A stretch of 64,000 nucleotides of DNA from Mesorhizobium mediterraneum (GCF_002284565.1 NZ_NPKI01000028.1:58881-122880), one strand, 5' to 3'; shown: positions 1 through 9,561, counted from the first letter of the stretch. Numbers and translations are program-made. Notes: a model not told the origin generated them from the sequence alone.

Positions 1-1
1 G

Positions 2-1198
2 ACAGCACGGATACTGGTTGCCGGCAGCGGCCCGGCAGGGCTGATTGCGGCGCTTGGCTTCGCAGATGCCGGCTTTCCGGTGACGCTCGTCGGACCTGAG
101 GCAAATGGCCAAGACGGCAGAACGACGGCCTTGATGAACCCGGCCCTGAAGATGCTTGAGCGGTTGGGCGTCCTCGACGAGGTGAGATCCCAGGCCGCAG
201 CGCTGAAGGTGATGCGCATCGTCGATGCAACCAGCCGGCTGATCCGCAGCCCGGTGGTCATTTTTCGCGCCAGCGAAATCGGCGAGGAGCAGTTCGGGCT
301 GAATTTACCCAACAGCGCGCTCAACCCCGCGCTTGCCGGGGCTGTTGCCGCGCATTCCGGCATCGTATGGCGAAAATTGATGGTGGAGAGCTGGCGCCTC
401 GACGCCGATCATGCCCATGCGGTCCTGTCTGACGGCAGTGAGATCGCGGCATTGCTGGCGGTCGCTGCCGACGGGCGTCTGTCGCCGGCCCGCGAGGCTG
501 CCGGCATCTCGACATCCGCCCGTTCCTACCCGCAGGCGGCATTGGTTCTCAATTTCGGCCACCGCAGCGATCACGCTTTCACCTCGACCGAATTCCACAC
601 CGAGACCGGTCCGTTCACCCAGGTTCCCCTGCCCGGCAACCGGTCCAGCCTTGTCTGGGTGGTAGAACCGGAAACAGCGAAGGAACTCGCCGCATTGGAC
701 GACGCGACGCTTTCGACGCGGGTCGAACTGCGGATGCAATCGATGCTGGGCCGGGTGTCTGTCGAGCCCGGCCGGCAGATCTACCCGCTTTCGGGCGTGA
801 CGCCGCGGTGCTTCGCGCGTAACCGGGTGGCGCTTGTCGGCGAAGCCGCCCATGTGTTCCCGCCGATTGGCGCGCAAGGTCTCAACCTTGGTATCAGGGA
901 CATCGACGATCTGATTGGAATTGCTTGCGAAAACAGGCCCGATCCAGGCGCCGTCAAGGCACTTGCAGCTTATGATTTCAGGCGTCGGCCCGACATTGTG
1001 GCACGCAGCAGCGCGGTCAACCTGCTCAACAAGTCGCTGCTCTCGGACATGCTGCCGGCACAGATGGCCCGAAGTGCCGGCCTCGGCGTGCTCGGCGGCT
1101 TCGCGCCGCTGCGCGCCTTTTTCATGCGCGAGGGCTTGCTGCCCGGCAGTGGTTTTGCGGCGCTCGCCGGCGGATTAAGGAAACAAATCCGGCGGTAG
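2..1198 (+). CDS. UbiH/UbiF-type FAD-dependent hydroxylase, 5' end outside window
   Basis: The frame is open from the first bases of the window, so the start codon lies upstream. The first visible residues form a Rossmann FAD-binding motif (ILVAGSGPAGLIAAL). A DG-type motif (ADGRLSPAREAAG) follows in the middle, and a second flavin-binding block (VALVGEAAHVFPPIGAQG) lies near residue 280 of the visible part. This order is that of the UbiH/UbiF/VisC/COQ6 aromatic hydroxylases, which use NAD(P)H and O2, often in ubiquinone synthesis. The GD motif carries Glu where Asp is usual. The exact substrate cannot be read from sequence; a salicylate-hydroxylase-like role is the main alternative. Confidence 0.85.
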   Translation, partial: TARILVAGSGPAGLIAALGFADAGFPVTLVGPEANGQDGRTTALMNPALKMLERLGVLDEVRSQAAALKVMRIVDATSRLIRSPVVIFRASEIGEEQFGLNLPNSALNPALAGAVAAHSGIVWRKLMVESWRLDADHAHAVLSDGSEIAALLAVAADGRLSPAREAAGISTSARSYPQAALVLNFGHRSDHAFTSTEFHTETGPFTQVPLPGNRSSLVWVVEPETAKELAALDDATLSTRVELRMQSMLGRVSVEPGRQIYPLSGVTPRCFARNRVALVGEAAHVFPPIGAQGLNLGIRDIDDLIGIACENRPDPGAVKALAAYDFRRRPDIVARSSAVNLLNKSLLSDMLPAQMARSAGLGVLGGFAPLRAFFMREGLLPGSGFAALAGGLRKQIRR

Positions 1199-1404
1199 CA
1201 CGCCCTCGGGCGGGGCTAGCCCGTAGATTGACGGGGCGTCAAGCGCTTCGGCATTGAATTGACGCGGCGTCTGCGCCAAATAGAGCCAGGCATCAGCCCT
1301 AAAGTCGGGCTCGATTTTTGTAGCGTAATGCGTAAATTCAAGGTCTTAGGGAGTCTGCGCATTCCAAGGCCGCACGGCATTCCCGGGACTTAGTGGTGAG
1401 TACG

Positions 1405-1728
1405 ATGAAGACAGCCAAATTTTCGATCGGACAGGTGGTTCGCCACCGGCTGTTTCCGTTCCGCGGCATCATTTTCGATGTCGATCCGCAGTTCGCCAAC
1501 ACCGACGAATGGTACGAGGCGATCCCCGCGGATGTGCGGCCGCGCAAGGACCAGCCCTTCTACCATTTGCTCGCCGAGAATTCGGAAACGGAATACATCG
1601 CCTATGTGTCTGAGCAGAACCTGCTCGAGGATCAGTCTGGCGAACCGGTGCGGCATCCGCAGATCGGCGAGATGTTCGACAAGAGGCCGGACGGGCGCTA
1701 CGCGCCGAGACGCCAGTCAAGACATTGA
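1405..1728 (+). CDS. hspQ: Heat shock protein HspQ
   Basis: A 107-residue protein starting MKTAKFSIGQVVRHRLFPFRG, a near-signature HspQ/YccV N-terminus. HspQ binds hemimethylated DNA in vitro and modulates Lon protease and DnaA turnover in enterobacteria; that role is known from the family, not shown here. The ATG at 1405 is chosen over an in-frame GTG at 1393 because family members begin at this methionine. The gene stands alone and is followed by a strong hairpin terminator at about 1780, shared with the convergent IalB-type gene. Confidence 0.92.
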   Translation: MKTAKFSIGQVVRHRLFPFRGIIFDVDPQFANTDEWYEAIPADVRPRKDQPFYHLLAENSETEYIAYVSEQNLLEDQSGEPVRHPQIGEMFDKRPDGRYAPRRQSRH

Positions 1729-1779
1729 CATGGCGAGATTGCGGGCCTGACTGGGATCAGGAAATGGCCGGCCGGAACG

Positions 1780-1810
1780 AAAAAAAGCGGGGCATGACCC
1801 CGCTTTTTCT
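1780..1810. terminator. Bidirectional rho-independent terminator
   Basis: A six-base GC stem (gcgggg/ccccgc, 1787-1792 and 1798-1803) with a five-base loop is flanked by an A run on the left and a T run on the right. The stem can therefore end transcription in both directions. It sits between the convergent hspQ and the IalB-type gene. Confidence 0.85.
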
Positions 1811-1827
1811 TGTTCGCTTGGGCGCGA

Positions 1828-2457
1828 TCAGTTGGCGGTCTTCGCCTTGTCCTGCTCTTCCTTGAGCTTCTTGGCGAAGTCCTGGTTGTTCTTGGCAACA
1901 AAATCCTGAAGCTTCTTCTGCCGATCCTCGATATCCGACTGCTGCAGCGGCGGCCCGTCGAAGGCGCCGCTGAAGCCGGTCAGCGCGATCTTGATAGGGT
2001 TCGGCTGGTTCTGGAAATTGACCGAGGTCAGCGTCAGGTTCGAACCCTTCTTGAAGGAGGCGACGAGCTGGTCGGTCAGCGGCACTTCCGCCACGCAGCG
2101 GTCGGGGAAGCAGATCACATAATCGAGCTTCTGCGCCTTTCCGGTATCGATCTGAAGGCCAATGCCGGGAGGAACCAGGCGACCGGTCGGAACCGTCACC
2201 TGAAACACCTTGCGGTTTACCTTGCCCTTCAACTCGATCAGGCTGACGCCGGTGACGAGTTGGCCGTTGCCGGCAGTGGTGATGTTTTGGACATTGCAGA
2301 TGTCGACGTCTTCCTGCTTGGTGCAGGCTTTGAACCAGCCCTGCGGAATCTGCTGTTGCTGCTGCGCAAAAGCAGCAGGAAGTTGTGCGCCCAAAAAGCC
2401 GACCACGCCAGCGGCCAGGACCGACAGGCGGTACGCGTTGCTGTTCAGGCTCGTCAT
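1828..2457 (-). CDS. Invasion-associated locus B (IalB) family protein
   Basis: A 209-residue exported protein. Residues 1-31 form a signal peptide ending in an Ala-rich cleavage region before a Gln run (QQQQQ). The mature part has the IalB-family pattern: a Cys near WFKACTKQED, a second Cys pair (DICNV; VICFPDRCVAEV) and a charged, helical C-terminal tail rich in Lys/Gln/Asp. The family was named for Bartonella erythrocyte invasion but is widespread in non-pathogenic rhizobia as a periplasmic protein of unclear function. The gene ends at the shared terminator and is monocistronic. Confidence 0.85.
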   Translation of the reverse strand: MTSLNSNAYRLSVLAAGVVGFLGAQLPAAFAQQQQQIPQGWFKACTKQEDVDICNVQNITTAGNGQLVTGVSLIELKGKVNRKVFQVTVPTGRLVPPGIGLQIDTGKAQKLDYVICFPDRCVAEVPLTDQLVASFKKGSNLTLTSVNFQNQPNPIKIALTGFSGAFDGPPLQQSDIEDRQKKLQDFVAKNNQDFAKKLKEEQDKAKTAN

Positions 2458-2688
2458 ATCGTGAACTTCCTCTCAAATAATCCCAGGGCCGGCTTTTTCG
2501 CGCCGTGTGGTCCAGCTACCTGTTGCCAAAATGAGGCAACAGAATGACTCGGACGGCGTGTTACACCGCAAGTGGTGCCGAATCCAGCCCGATACTCGCA
2601 ATTCTTGAACTCGCGATTGGCCGCCAGGTGGCCGGCTCATGTTAGGGTGCGCTCCGAATCATCAAGCCGACCCAGTAAGGAGACGGTC

Positions 2689-4509
2689 ATGGGCCGCGTT
2701 CTTGTTTGGCTGATCGCCGCGATCTCGTCTATCACCCTTTCGCTTCAGCCAGCTCTGTCGGAGCCGAAACACGCGATCGCCATGCAAGGCGAGCCGGCGC
2801 TGCCGGCCGACTATACGCATTTCAACTACGTCAATCCCGATGCGCCCAAAGGCGGCAGCATCACCTATTGCGTCGTCGGCAGCTTCGACAATCTCAACCC
2901 GTTCATCTTGAAGAGCCTGCGCACGACGGCGCGCGGAATGATGGATAAGATCTTCGGTAATCTCGTCTTCGAGCCGCTGATGCAGCGCAATGACGATGAA
3001 GCCTTCAGTCTTTACGGCCTGCTTGCCGACACTGCCGACATGGATCCAGAGCGCAAGAGCATCGAATTCCATCTTGATCCGAAGGCCAAGTGGTCGGATG
3101 GCCGACCGGTGACTGCGGACGACGTGCTATTCACTTACGACGTCTTTACCGAAAAAGGCCGGCCACCCTACAGCGCCCGTATGAGCATGGTCGCCAAACT
3201 CGAAAAAACCGGCGACCGCAGCGTGCGCTTTACATTCAACGACAAGGCCAACCGCGAGACTCCGTTGATTATCGCGCTGACGCCAATTCTGCCGAAGCAC
3301 GCTTTCAACAAGGAGACTTTCGACAGGACCACGCTGAAACCTGTGATCGGCAGTGGCCCGTACACCGTGGCGCAGGTGGCGCCCGGCCAGCGTATCGTGT
3401 TCAAGCGCAACCCAGATTATTGGGGCAAGGACATCCCCACCAAGCGCGGTTTCGATAATTACGACCAGATCACCATCGAATATTTCCTCAACGCCAACGC
3501 CAAGCTGGAAGCTTTCAAGAAAGGCATTTGCGCCATCGATGACGACAGCGATCCGGTCAAGCGCGAGCGCGATCTCAACTTCCCGGCCTTCCACAAGGGC
3601 GACGTGATCGCCGAAACGTTCGACACCGGCATCCCGCCAGTGGTGACGGGGTTCCTGTTCAATACACGGCTGCCGAAGTTTTCCAGTCCGGTCGTTCGAC
3701 GCGCGCTCGGCATGCTCTACGACTTCGAATGGGCCAACAAGAACTTGTTCGGCGGCAAGTACATGCGCACCATGAGCTATTGGCAGAATTCCGAGCTTTC
3801 CGCGCTCGGCCATCCGGCCGACGATAGGGAAAAGGCGCTTCTGGCACCCTACCCGGGCCGTGTGCCGGCCGATGTCATGGACGGTACCTGGCGGCCACCC
3901 GTCGCCGACGGCTCGGGTCAGGACCGCAAGGTGCTGAAGGCCGCGTTCGATATATTGAAAGGCGCGGGTTATACCTTGCAGGATGGAGCGATGCACGATC
4001 CAGAGGGGAAACCCTTCGGCTTCGAGATCCTGACCGCCTCGCAGAACGAGGAGCGTCTTGCCGCCATCTACCAGCGCACGCTGGCGAAGATCGGCATCGA
4101 TGTCACCATCCGCAGCCTTGACGGCGACCAGATCCAGTCGCGCAAGCAACGTTTCGATTTCGAGGTGCTGATCGGCACCAGCGGCTTCGAGAACTCGCTG
4201 TCGCCCGGCATCGAGCAGGTCGGGCGCTGGGGATCCGCTGCCGCCAATGCCGAAGGGTCATTCAACCTCGCCGGCGTCGCCGATCCGGCAATAGATGCCG
4301 CACTTACGGCGATGCTCGACGCCCGCAGCCGCGAAGATTATGTTGCCGCCGTCCGGGTTCTCGACAGGTTGCTGATCTCCGGCAACTACATGGTTCCGAT
4401 GCAGCACAACACGCAGCAATGGCTTGCCTACTGGAGCTACCTGGAACATCCTGAAAAGACGCCCATATCAGGCTATCGACTGCCGACGTGGTGGCGCAAG
4501 GCGAACTGA
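2689..4509 (+). CDS. Extracellular solute-binding protein family 5 (YejA/OppA-like)
   Basis: A 606-residue periplasmic binding protein with a signal peptide (residues 1-24, ending near ALS/E). The family 5 features are visible: an N-terminal stretch on 'HFNYVNPDAPKGG', typical of YejA-type proteins, then WSDGRPVTADDVLFTYD, the conserved region of the peptide/nickel-binding family. Family members deliver oligopeptides to YejBEF-type ABC transporters. The ATG at 2689 is preceded by AAGGAG at 2678-2683, while the open frame extends further upstream without a good start. No permease or ATPase genes are adjacent, so the partner transporter is elsewhere. Confidence 0.88.
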   Translation: MGRVLVWLIAAISSITLSLQPALSEPKHAIAMQGEPALPADYTHFNYVNPDAPKGGSITYCVVGSFDNLNPFILKSLRTTARGMMDKIFGNLVFEPLMQRNDDEAFSLYGLLADTADMDPERKSIEFHLDPKAKWSDGRPVTADDVLFTYDVFTEKGRPPYSARMSMVAKLEKTGDRSVRFTFNDKANRETPLIIALTPILPKHAFNKETFDRTTLKPVIGSGPYTVAQVAPGQRIVFKRNPDYWGKDIPTKRGFDNYDQITIEYFLNANAKLEAFKKGICAIDDDSDPVKRERDLNFPAFHKGDVIAETFDTGIPPVVTGFLFNTRLPKFSSPVVRRALGMLYDFEWANKNLFGGKYMRTMSYWQNSELSALGHPADDREKALLAPYPGRVPADVMDGTWRPPVADGSGQDRKVLKAAFDILKGAGYTLQDGAMHDPEGKPFGFEILTASQNEERLAAIYQRTLAKIGIDVTIRSLDGDQIQSRKQRFDFEVLIGTSGFENSLSPGIEQVGRWGSAAANAEGSFNLAGVADPAIDAALTAMLDARSREDYVAAVRVLDRLLISGNYMVPMQHNTQQWLAYWSYLEHPEKTPISGYRLPTWWRKAN

Positions 4510-4622
4510 ACACAATCCGAACCGAAGGTCCGCGTCAGCGAAAACTAGACCCCCGGTTCTGCTTGCCGACCTCCGGATGAGGTCATGCCCAAAAGAAAAG
4601 CTTCCCCTCCTGACAGGAGATC

Positions 4623-5306
4623 ATGATGAGCGAACTGAACTCCATCACCGTCGACGTCGTGTCCGACGTCGTCTGCCCGTGGTGCTTCATCGGCCAGAAG
4701 CGGCTCGACAAGGCGATTGCCGCGGCAAGCGATATCGACGTGCATATACGCTGGCGGCCGTTCCAGCTCGACCCGACCATCCCCCCCGAAGGCAAGGATC
4801 GCCGCGAATACATGGTGGCCAAGTTCGGCAGCGACGAACGCATCCGCGAGATCCACGCCCGCATCGAGCCACTGGGCGAAGCCGAGGGGATCAACTTCGC
4901 CTTCGCCGCCATCAAGGTCGCGCCCAACACGCTGGACGCGCACCGTGTCATCCGCTGGGCTGGTGCCGTCGGCGAGGTCGTGCAGAACCGGCTGGTGCGA
5001 CGTCTGTTCCAGTTGAATTTCGAGGAAGGCGCCAATCTCGGCGACCATCTCGTGCTGATCAACGCCGCCCGCGAGGCCGGCATGGATGCATCCGTGGTCG
5101 AGACGCTTTTGCCGACGGACGCCGATGTCGAGGCGGTGCGCACCGAAATCGCCACCGCTTCGCACATGGGCATCACGGGCGTGCCGTGCTTCCTGCTTGA
5201 AGGCAAGTATGCGGTGATGGGCGCGCAAGACATCGATACGCTCACCGACGCCATTCGCCAGGTTGCGGCGGCCAAGACGCGGGGTGAGATGGAGAAGGCG
5301 AACTGA
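4623..5306 (+). CDS. DsbA family oxidoreductase (FrnE-like)
   Basis: A 227-residue protein without a signal peptide. The N-terminus carries the thioredoxin-fold active site CPWC (VVSDVVCPWCFIGQKRL), and the cis-proline region GITGVPCFLLEGKYAV lies near residue 185. This pattern matches the cytoplasmic FrnE/2-hydroxychromene-2-carboxylate isomerase-like branch of the DsbA superfamily, known in some bacteria for disulfide handling under oxidative stress. The start has tandem ATG codons after ACAGGAG. It is probably monocistronic; a possible terminator lies about 200 bp downstream. Confidence 0.88.
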   Translation: MMSELNSITVDVVSDVVCPWCFIGQKRLDKAIAAASDIDVHIRWRPFQLDPTIPPEGKDRREYMVAKFGSDERIREIHARIEPLGEAEGINFAFAAIKVAPNTLDAHRVIRWAGAVGEVVQNRLVRRLFQLNFEEGANLGDHLVLINAAREAGMDASVVETLLPTDADVEAVRTEIATASHMGITGVPCFLLEGKYAVMGAQDIDTLTDAIRQVAAAKTRGEMEKAN

Positions 5307-5819
5307 ATACACCGTCACCTTAAAAATCGGTGGCCGTTGCTGCTGGTGCGGGTCAATCCCTTGGCTGACTGACTTGCAGGAAACGGCCCCTAGCTCCGGC
5401 TGTTTCCGTGGGCGAGCTTGGCGACATCGCTGCAGCAGCGCTTCAGCCAGCGCCATTTCCGGTCACTTTTTCGGCCGCCGCCAGGTCGACATGCCAACAA
5501 AGACGTGTCGAAGACGGCACGTTTTTGCGCGCCTCTGTCTTCCGCGGCATAAAATCGGCTGATCGACTTTTCACAAAACTGTGTGAAGGGCTTCCCTAAG
5601 GGAAAGTGCCCACGTTCGCATATGTCGGCCGACAAGCCATTGAAATTATAGGGACAATATGCCTTCGGGAACGAGACCGCATGACATGGCGGTCCTGAAT
5701 TCTGTTGCTTGATGGCAACGCCGAGTGGGTCAATCCCCCGGTAGGCCGAGAAAAGATAATGGAAAATGATCAATTGGTGTTACTGTCTGTAACAAAACTA
5801 AAAGAGGTTTGGGCGGATA
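5307..5819. other. Long intergenic region
   Basis: This 513-bp stretch has no convincing gene; the open frames in it lack family resemblance and ribosome binding sites. It contains a terminator-like hairpin at 5503-5526. The 3' half (about 5690-5780) has several short complementary stretches in the leader of the next gene, but I do not recognise a known riboswitch. Confidence 0.5.
5503..5526 (+). terminator. Possible rho-independent terminator
   Basis: An eight-base stem with one G-T type mismatch (acgtgtcg/cggcacgt), a loop of four bases and a following T run on the + strand. It lies 200 bp after the DsbA-family gene, rather far but with nothing in between. Confidence 0.45.
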
Positions 5820-7799
5820 GTGATTCGGGTCGGTAGACCAGAGCGACATTCAATATCGGAAAAATGGCTCCGCGGTGCCGCAAGGCCGCCGCTCCTGACA
5901 CCGGTTTCCTCGATGCGCAGCTTCTGGGGACTGATGCGGGCCTACTGGTTCTCGGACCGCTGGGTGGAGGCCTGGACGCTAACGCTGGTCATCGCGCTAT
6001 TCACCGCGCTCTCCAGCAAGGCTGGCGTCTGGTTCGCCGAAGCATCCGGGGAACTGGTCAACTCGATTGCCTTTTATCACGATGCCGCGAACACTACGCC
6101 GCTCGCATCGCTGCTTACCAACGCCGGCATGCTCATCCTTCTGGTCGTGCTCAAGGACGCGGGCTTTACCGGCATCCGCACCTTTGTCTCGGCGACGCTG
6201 CATCGCAAATGGCGCGGCTGGCTGGACAGCCGTTTCAACGAAGCGCTTCTCGACACCAACCATACGCATTTCCACGCCCAGCATGGGTCCTCCGGCGCCG
6301 CCGCTCCCGACAACATCGACCAGCGCGTCCAGGAATCGATCAAGGACATGACCGGCGGAGCCATCGGCCTCGCCATTGGGGTCATGGCTGTCGCCACATC
6401 GCTTTATTTCGTCGGCCAGAAACTGCTTGAAACCTCGGTAGAGGTGAAAGGGCTTGAGTTCCTCGGCAGCTATGGCAGCGCGGTCCTGGCTTTCCTGGCG
6501 GTCGCCATATACGTGCCACTGAACACCTGGATCGCGGTGAAGGTCGGCAGACTGCTGGAACGGCTCAATATCAGGATGCAGCAGTCCGAAGGCAGTTATC
6601 GCGGCGAGCTGACCACGTTCCTGCGCCGTAGTTTCCACGTCGCCGCGTCACAGGGCGAAAATGTGCAAAAGACGATGCACGACCGGCTTTATGTCGACAT
6701 CGACCGCACCTGGGCGCGGCTGAACATCGTCAACACCGGCTACCGTTCGTTCGAGCTGATCTACAATTTCATCGGCGCCCGCATTGTCGCCTATGCGCCG
6801 GGCCTCGTGCCTTACATCCACAACCGTTTCGACCTCAAGGGCTACATAACCGGCTCAGAGATGGTCAACTCGCTGATCAGTCAATGCTCGTGGTTCATCC
6901 ATGTCATGCCTTCCATCGCGGCGCTGCGGGCTAACAGCCAACGCGTGACTGAACTCGCCAACGCGATCGAAAATGTCCAGCATCCGCAGGAATTCTACAG
7001 TCTCACCGGCTGCTCCGATTTCCGCTACGACCGCCAAAACCCGGTTTTCGGCTTGACCATCCAGAAGCTGGAGCTGACCCATCAGGGCGAGGACGCCTCG
7101 CCCTTCCTGAGCGCCGCGAATTTGCGCTTCCGACGCGGCGAGTGGACGTTCCTGAAGGGTGAATCAGGCTGCGGCAAGACATCGCTGATCAAGGCGATCA
7201 ACGGCTTGTGGCCCTATGGCCGCGGTACCATCGTATTCCCGGAAGGGGTCGAAAGTTTCTATGCCGCCCAAGAGGTCAAGCTGCAACAGGTCTCGCTGAA
7301 GCAACTGGTCTGCCTGCCCGGCTCAGAGCACGATCACACCGACGCGCAGGTTGCGTCGGCTCTGCACAGAGCGGGCCTTGGCGATTTCATCGAACACATG
7401 GCTGATGAAAGCCGCGAGGGAATGAACTGGGACCAGGTGCTTTCGGGTGGCCAGAAACAGAAGCTGGTTGTCGCTCGTATCGTCCTGCAGCAGCCGGGCC
7501 TGCTGTTCCTCGACGAAGCGACCGGCGCGCTCGATCCCGAAGGGAAGATCGCTTTCCATCAGGCGATCAAGGACAATTGTCCAGACGTCACGGTGATCTC
7601 AATCATGCACGAGGCCGTGCCGCCAAGGTCGCTTTCGGGCGCCGAATTCTACCACAGCATCGTTACCATCGCGGACGGTGTCGCGACCAAGAAGCCGTTG
7701 GCGCCAAGCCTGCCGGTCGAGCTCACCACCATCCTCGCGCACCCAAGGCCGGTCGAGGAAAAATGGCTGCGCTTCCCTCGCCGCATCAGGCAGAAATAG
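5820..7799 (+). CDS. SbmA/BacA-like ABC transporter, permease fused to ATPase (BclA type)
   Basis: A 659-residue half transporter. The N-terminal 400 residues form an SbmA/BacA-like membrane domain with about six hydrophobic segments. The C-terminal domain has a complete ABC ATPase: Walker A GESGCGKTS near residue 447, signature LSGGQKQKL near 540 and Walker B LLFLDEATGAL near 560. The fused layout is that of Bradyrhizobium BclA and E. coli YddA rather than the ATPase-less BacA of Sinorhizobium. BclA-type proteins import antimicrobial and nodule NCR peptides, so a role in peptide tolerance or symbiosis is an inference. The start is uncertain: GTG at 5820 or ATG at 5913, the latter just before MRSFWGLMRAYW. 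Confidence 0.85.
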   Translation: MIRVGRPERHSISEKWLRGAARPPLLTPVSSMRSFWGLMRAYWFSDRWVEAWTLTLVIALFTALSSKAGVWFAEASGELVNSIAFYHDAANTTPLASLLTNAGMLILLVVLKDAGFTGIRTFVSATLHRKWRGWLDSRFNEALLDTNHTHFHAQHGSSGAAAPDNIDQRVQESIKDMTGGAIGLAIGVMAVATSLYFVGQKLLETSVEVKGLEFLGSYGSAVLAFLAVAIYVPLNTWIAVKVGRLLERLNIRMQQSEGSYRGELTTFLRRSFHVAASQGENVQKTMHDRLYVDIDRTWARLNIVNTGYRSFELIYNFIGARIVAYAPGLVPYIHNRFDLKGYITGSEMVNSLISQCSWFIHVMPSIAALRANSQRVTELANAIENVQHPQEFYSLTGCSDFRYDRQNPVFGLTIQKLELTHQGEDASPFLSAANLRFRRGEWTFLKGESGCGKTSLIKAINGLWPYGRGTIVFPEGVESFYAAQEVKLQQVSLKQLVCLPGSEHDHTDAQVASALHRAGLGDFIEHMADESREGMNWDQVLSGGQKQKLVVARIVLQQPGLLFLDEATGALDPEGKIAFHQAIKDNCPDVTVISIMHEAVPPRSLSGAEFYHSIVTIADGVATKKPLAPSLPVELTTILAHPRPVEEKWLRFPRRIRQK

Positions 7800-8156
7800 C
7801 GGCGACATGACGATTGCTGCCCATTGTTGGGTCCTGCCTCGCCGCAGCGCATCCGACAGCGATCACAGTCTTGCGATCTGACCCATCCGCAGCCGTTTTC
7901 AGCCGCCATTGCGATTGACTCGGCCGGGCGCCCTCCTATGTTCCGCCGGCTTGCAGCGCAAATGACGCTGTAGCACTTTTGATTTTGGGCATGATCCTCT
8001 TCCGAAAGCCGAATTCGATTTTCGGGGTCATGCCTTGACCCGCGAGCAGAAAGGTCACCGCGCCATGCCTGGCGACAGTCACAGTCGAACGCAACCGCCG
8101 TCCGCCTGAACGTGACCTGACCGGTTCACGTCCTGCCGGGCGGCAAGGAGTGAGCC
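7800..8156. other. Intergenic region before mgtE
   Basis: No gene is supported in these 357 bp. It contains an imperfect palindromic element at 7987-8034. I saw no M-box magnesium riboswitch. Confidence 0.5.
7987..8034. repeat. Imperfect palindromic intergenic element (rhizobial type)
   Basis: The left arm ggcatgatcctcttccgaaa and the right arm ttttcggggtcatgcc are complementary apart from a few positions, enclosing an AT-richer centre (gccgaattcga). The CATGATCC...TTTTCGG...TCATGC form matches a short palindromic element I recall as common between rhizobial genes. Copy number in this genome is not known from this window. Confidence 0.6.
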
Positions 8157-9521
8157 ATGAACGAATCTTCCCTCGTAGCGCGCGGCGATGCCACCGCGAT
8201 CGCCCGTATCCTCGCAAACGATCATGTCGCCGACATTGTCGAGGCACTGAACCGGGAGCCTCGCGAAATAGCGACGGAACTGCTCTGTGAAGTGCCTTTC
8301 GAGCGGCTGGTCGAGATATTCGACCAGCCCGAGCTTGATGGCGCGTCCGAGCTCGTCGAGGCGCTGCCTCGTGTCAAAGCGGGTAGACTCCTCGCCGCCA
8401 TGTCGGTCGACCGCGCCGCCGACATATCGCGCCATCTGGCGGAGCCGGCACGTAGCGAGCTGCTCGACGGCCTCGCGCCGCCGTTGCGCGCGACGCTGCT
8501 AACGATTCTTGGCTATCCCGAAGGCAGCGCCGCCTCCATCATGACGACGGAATATGTCAGCGTGCCCTCGGACTGGACCGTGGGCCGTACGCTGGACCAT
8601 ATCCGCAAAGTGGAGCGGACCCGCCAGACCGTCTACGCGATCTATGTCGTCGACCCGCGGACGCACGTCCTCGTGCGCTCGACCGGCCTGCGCCGGCTGA
8701 TCACCGGCGAGCCGGACGATCCGATCATGGCGATCGCTCCAGATCGCTTGCCGGTGACCGTTTCGCCGCTGACCGACCGCGAAAAGGTTGCGCACCTCAT
8801 TTCCAAGTATGACCTGCTCGCTGTCCCGGTCGTCGAGAACGGGAAGATACTCGGCATCGTCACCGTCGACGACATCATCGACACGATGATCGAAGAGACG
8901 ACGCAGGACGTCCATCGTTTCGGCGGCATGGAGGCTCTGGAAGAGCCCTACATGAAGATGAGTTTTCTCGCCATGATCCAGAAACGCGCCGGCTGGTTGT
9001 GCGCGCTGTTCATCAGCGAGATGCTGACGGCCAATGCGATGCAGAGCTATGAAGGCGAGTTGGAGAAGGCTGTTGTGCTGACCCTGTTCATTCCGCTGAT
9101 CATGAGTTCCGGCGGCAATTCCGGCTCGCAGGCGACCTCTCTGGTCATCCGAGCGCTGGCGCTACGCGAGATCGGCCTTGGCGACTGGTGGCGGGTGGCC
9201 CTGCGCGAACTACCGGCCGGACTGGTGCTTGGATCGATCCTCGGCGTCGTCGGCGTCTGCCGCATCACGTTGTGGCAGTATCTAGGCCTCTATGATTACG
9301 GCCCGCACTGGCAACTGATCGCCGCAACCGTCGGTGCTGCACTGATCGGGATCGTCACCTTCGGCTCGCTGTCGGGATCGATGCTGCCGTTCGCCCTGAA
9401 GCGGATCGGCTTCGATCCGGCCAGCGCGTCGGCCCCGTTCGTCGCCACGCTTGTCGATGTCACCGGATTGGTGATCTATTTTTCGGTGGCGCTGGTGATC
9501 CTGCGCGGCACGCTGCTGTAA
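8157..9521 (+). CDS. mgtE: Magnesium transporter MgtE
   Basis: A 454-residue inner-membrane Mg2+ channel. In order: an N-terminal helical MgtE_N domain (residues 10-125), a pair of CBS domains (about 130-255, e.g. LAVPVVENGKILGIVTVDD) and a membrane domain with five segments. The latter includes the family motif around LIMSSGGNSGSQATSL, close to the ion path. Length and order are normal for MgtE; the N and CBS domains gate the pore in response to cytoplasmic Mg2+. The ATG at 8157 follows GCAAGGAGTGAGCC. The gene is monocistronic and convergent with gor. Confidence 0.93.
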   Translation: MNESSLVARGDATAIARILANDHVADIVEALNREPREIATELLCEVPFERLVEIFDQPELDGASELVEALPRVKAGRLLAAMSVDRAADISRHLAEPARSELLDGLAPPLRATLLTILGYPEGSAASIMTTEYVSVPSDWTVGRTLDHIRKVERTRQTVYAIYVVDPRTHVLVRSTGLRRLITGEPDDPIMAIAPDRLPVTVSPLTDREKVAHLISKYDLLAVPVVENGKILGIVTVDDIIDTMIEETTQDVHRFGGMEALEEPYMKMSFLAMIQKRAGWLCALFISEMLTANAMQSYEGELEKAVVLTLFIPLIMSSGGNSGSQATSLVIRALALREIGLGDWWRVALRELPAGLVLGSILGVVGVCRITLWQYLGLYDYGPHWQLIAATVGAALIGIVTFGSLSGSMLPFALKRIGFDPASASAPFVATLVDVTGLVIYFSVALVILRGTLL

Positions 9522-9538
9522 CAACTCTCGCGCTTCCG

Positions 9539-9561
9539 TCGCGGCAATCTCGCTGCCGCGA
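9539..9561. terminator. Hairpin between convergent mgtE and gor
   Basis: A perfect eight-base stem (tcgcggca/tgccgcga) with a seven-base loop lies between the two convergent stop codons. A clear T run is missing, so termination is inferred mostly from position. Confidence 0.45.

Noticed and set aside
3127..4149. Long open frame of about 340 codons on the - strand
   Set aside because: It lies fully antisense to the peptide-binding protein gene and only reflects high G+C codon structure.
5390..5773. Open frame of 127 codons on the - strand in the gap before the BclA-like gene
   Set aside because: Amino-acid composition and lack of any motif or ribosome binding site argue against a gene; a terminator-like hairpin lies inside.
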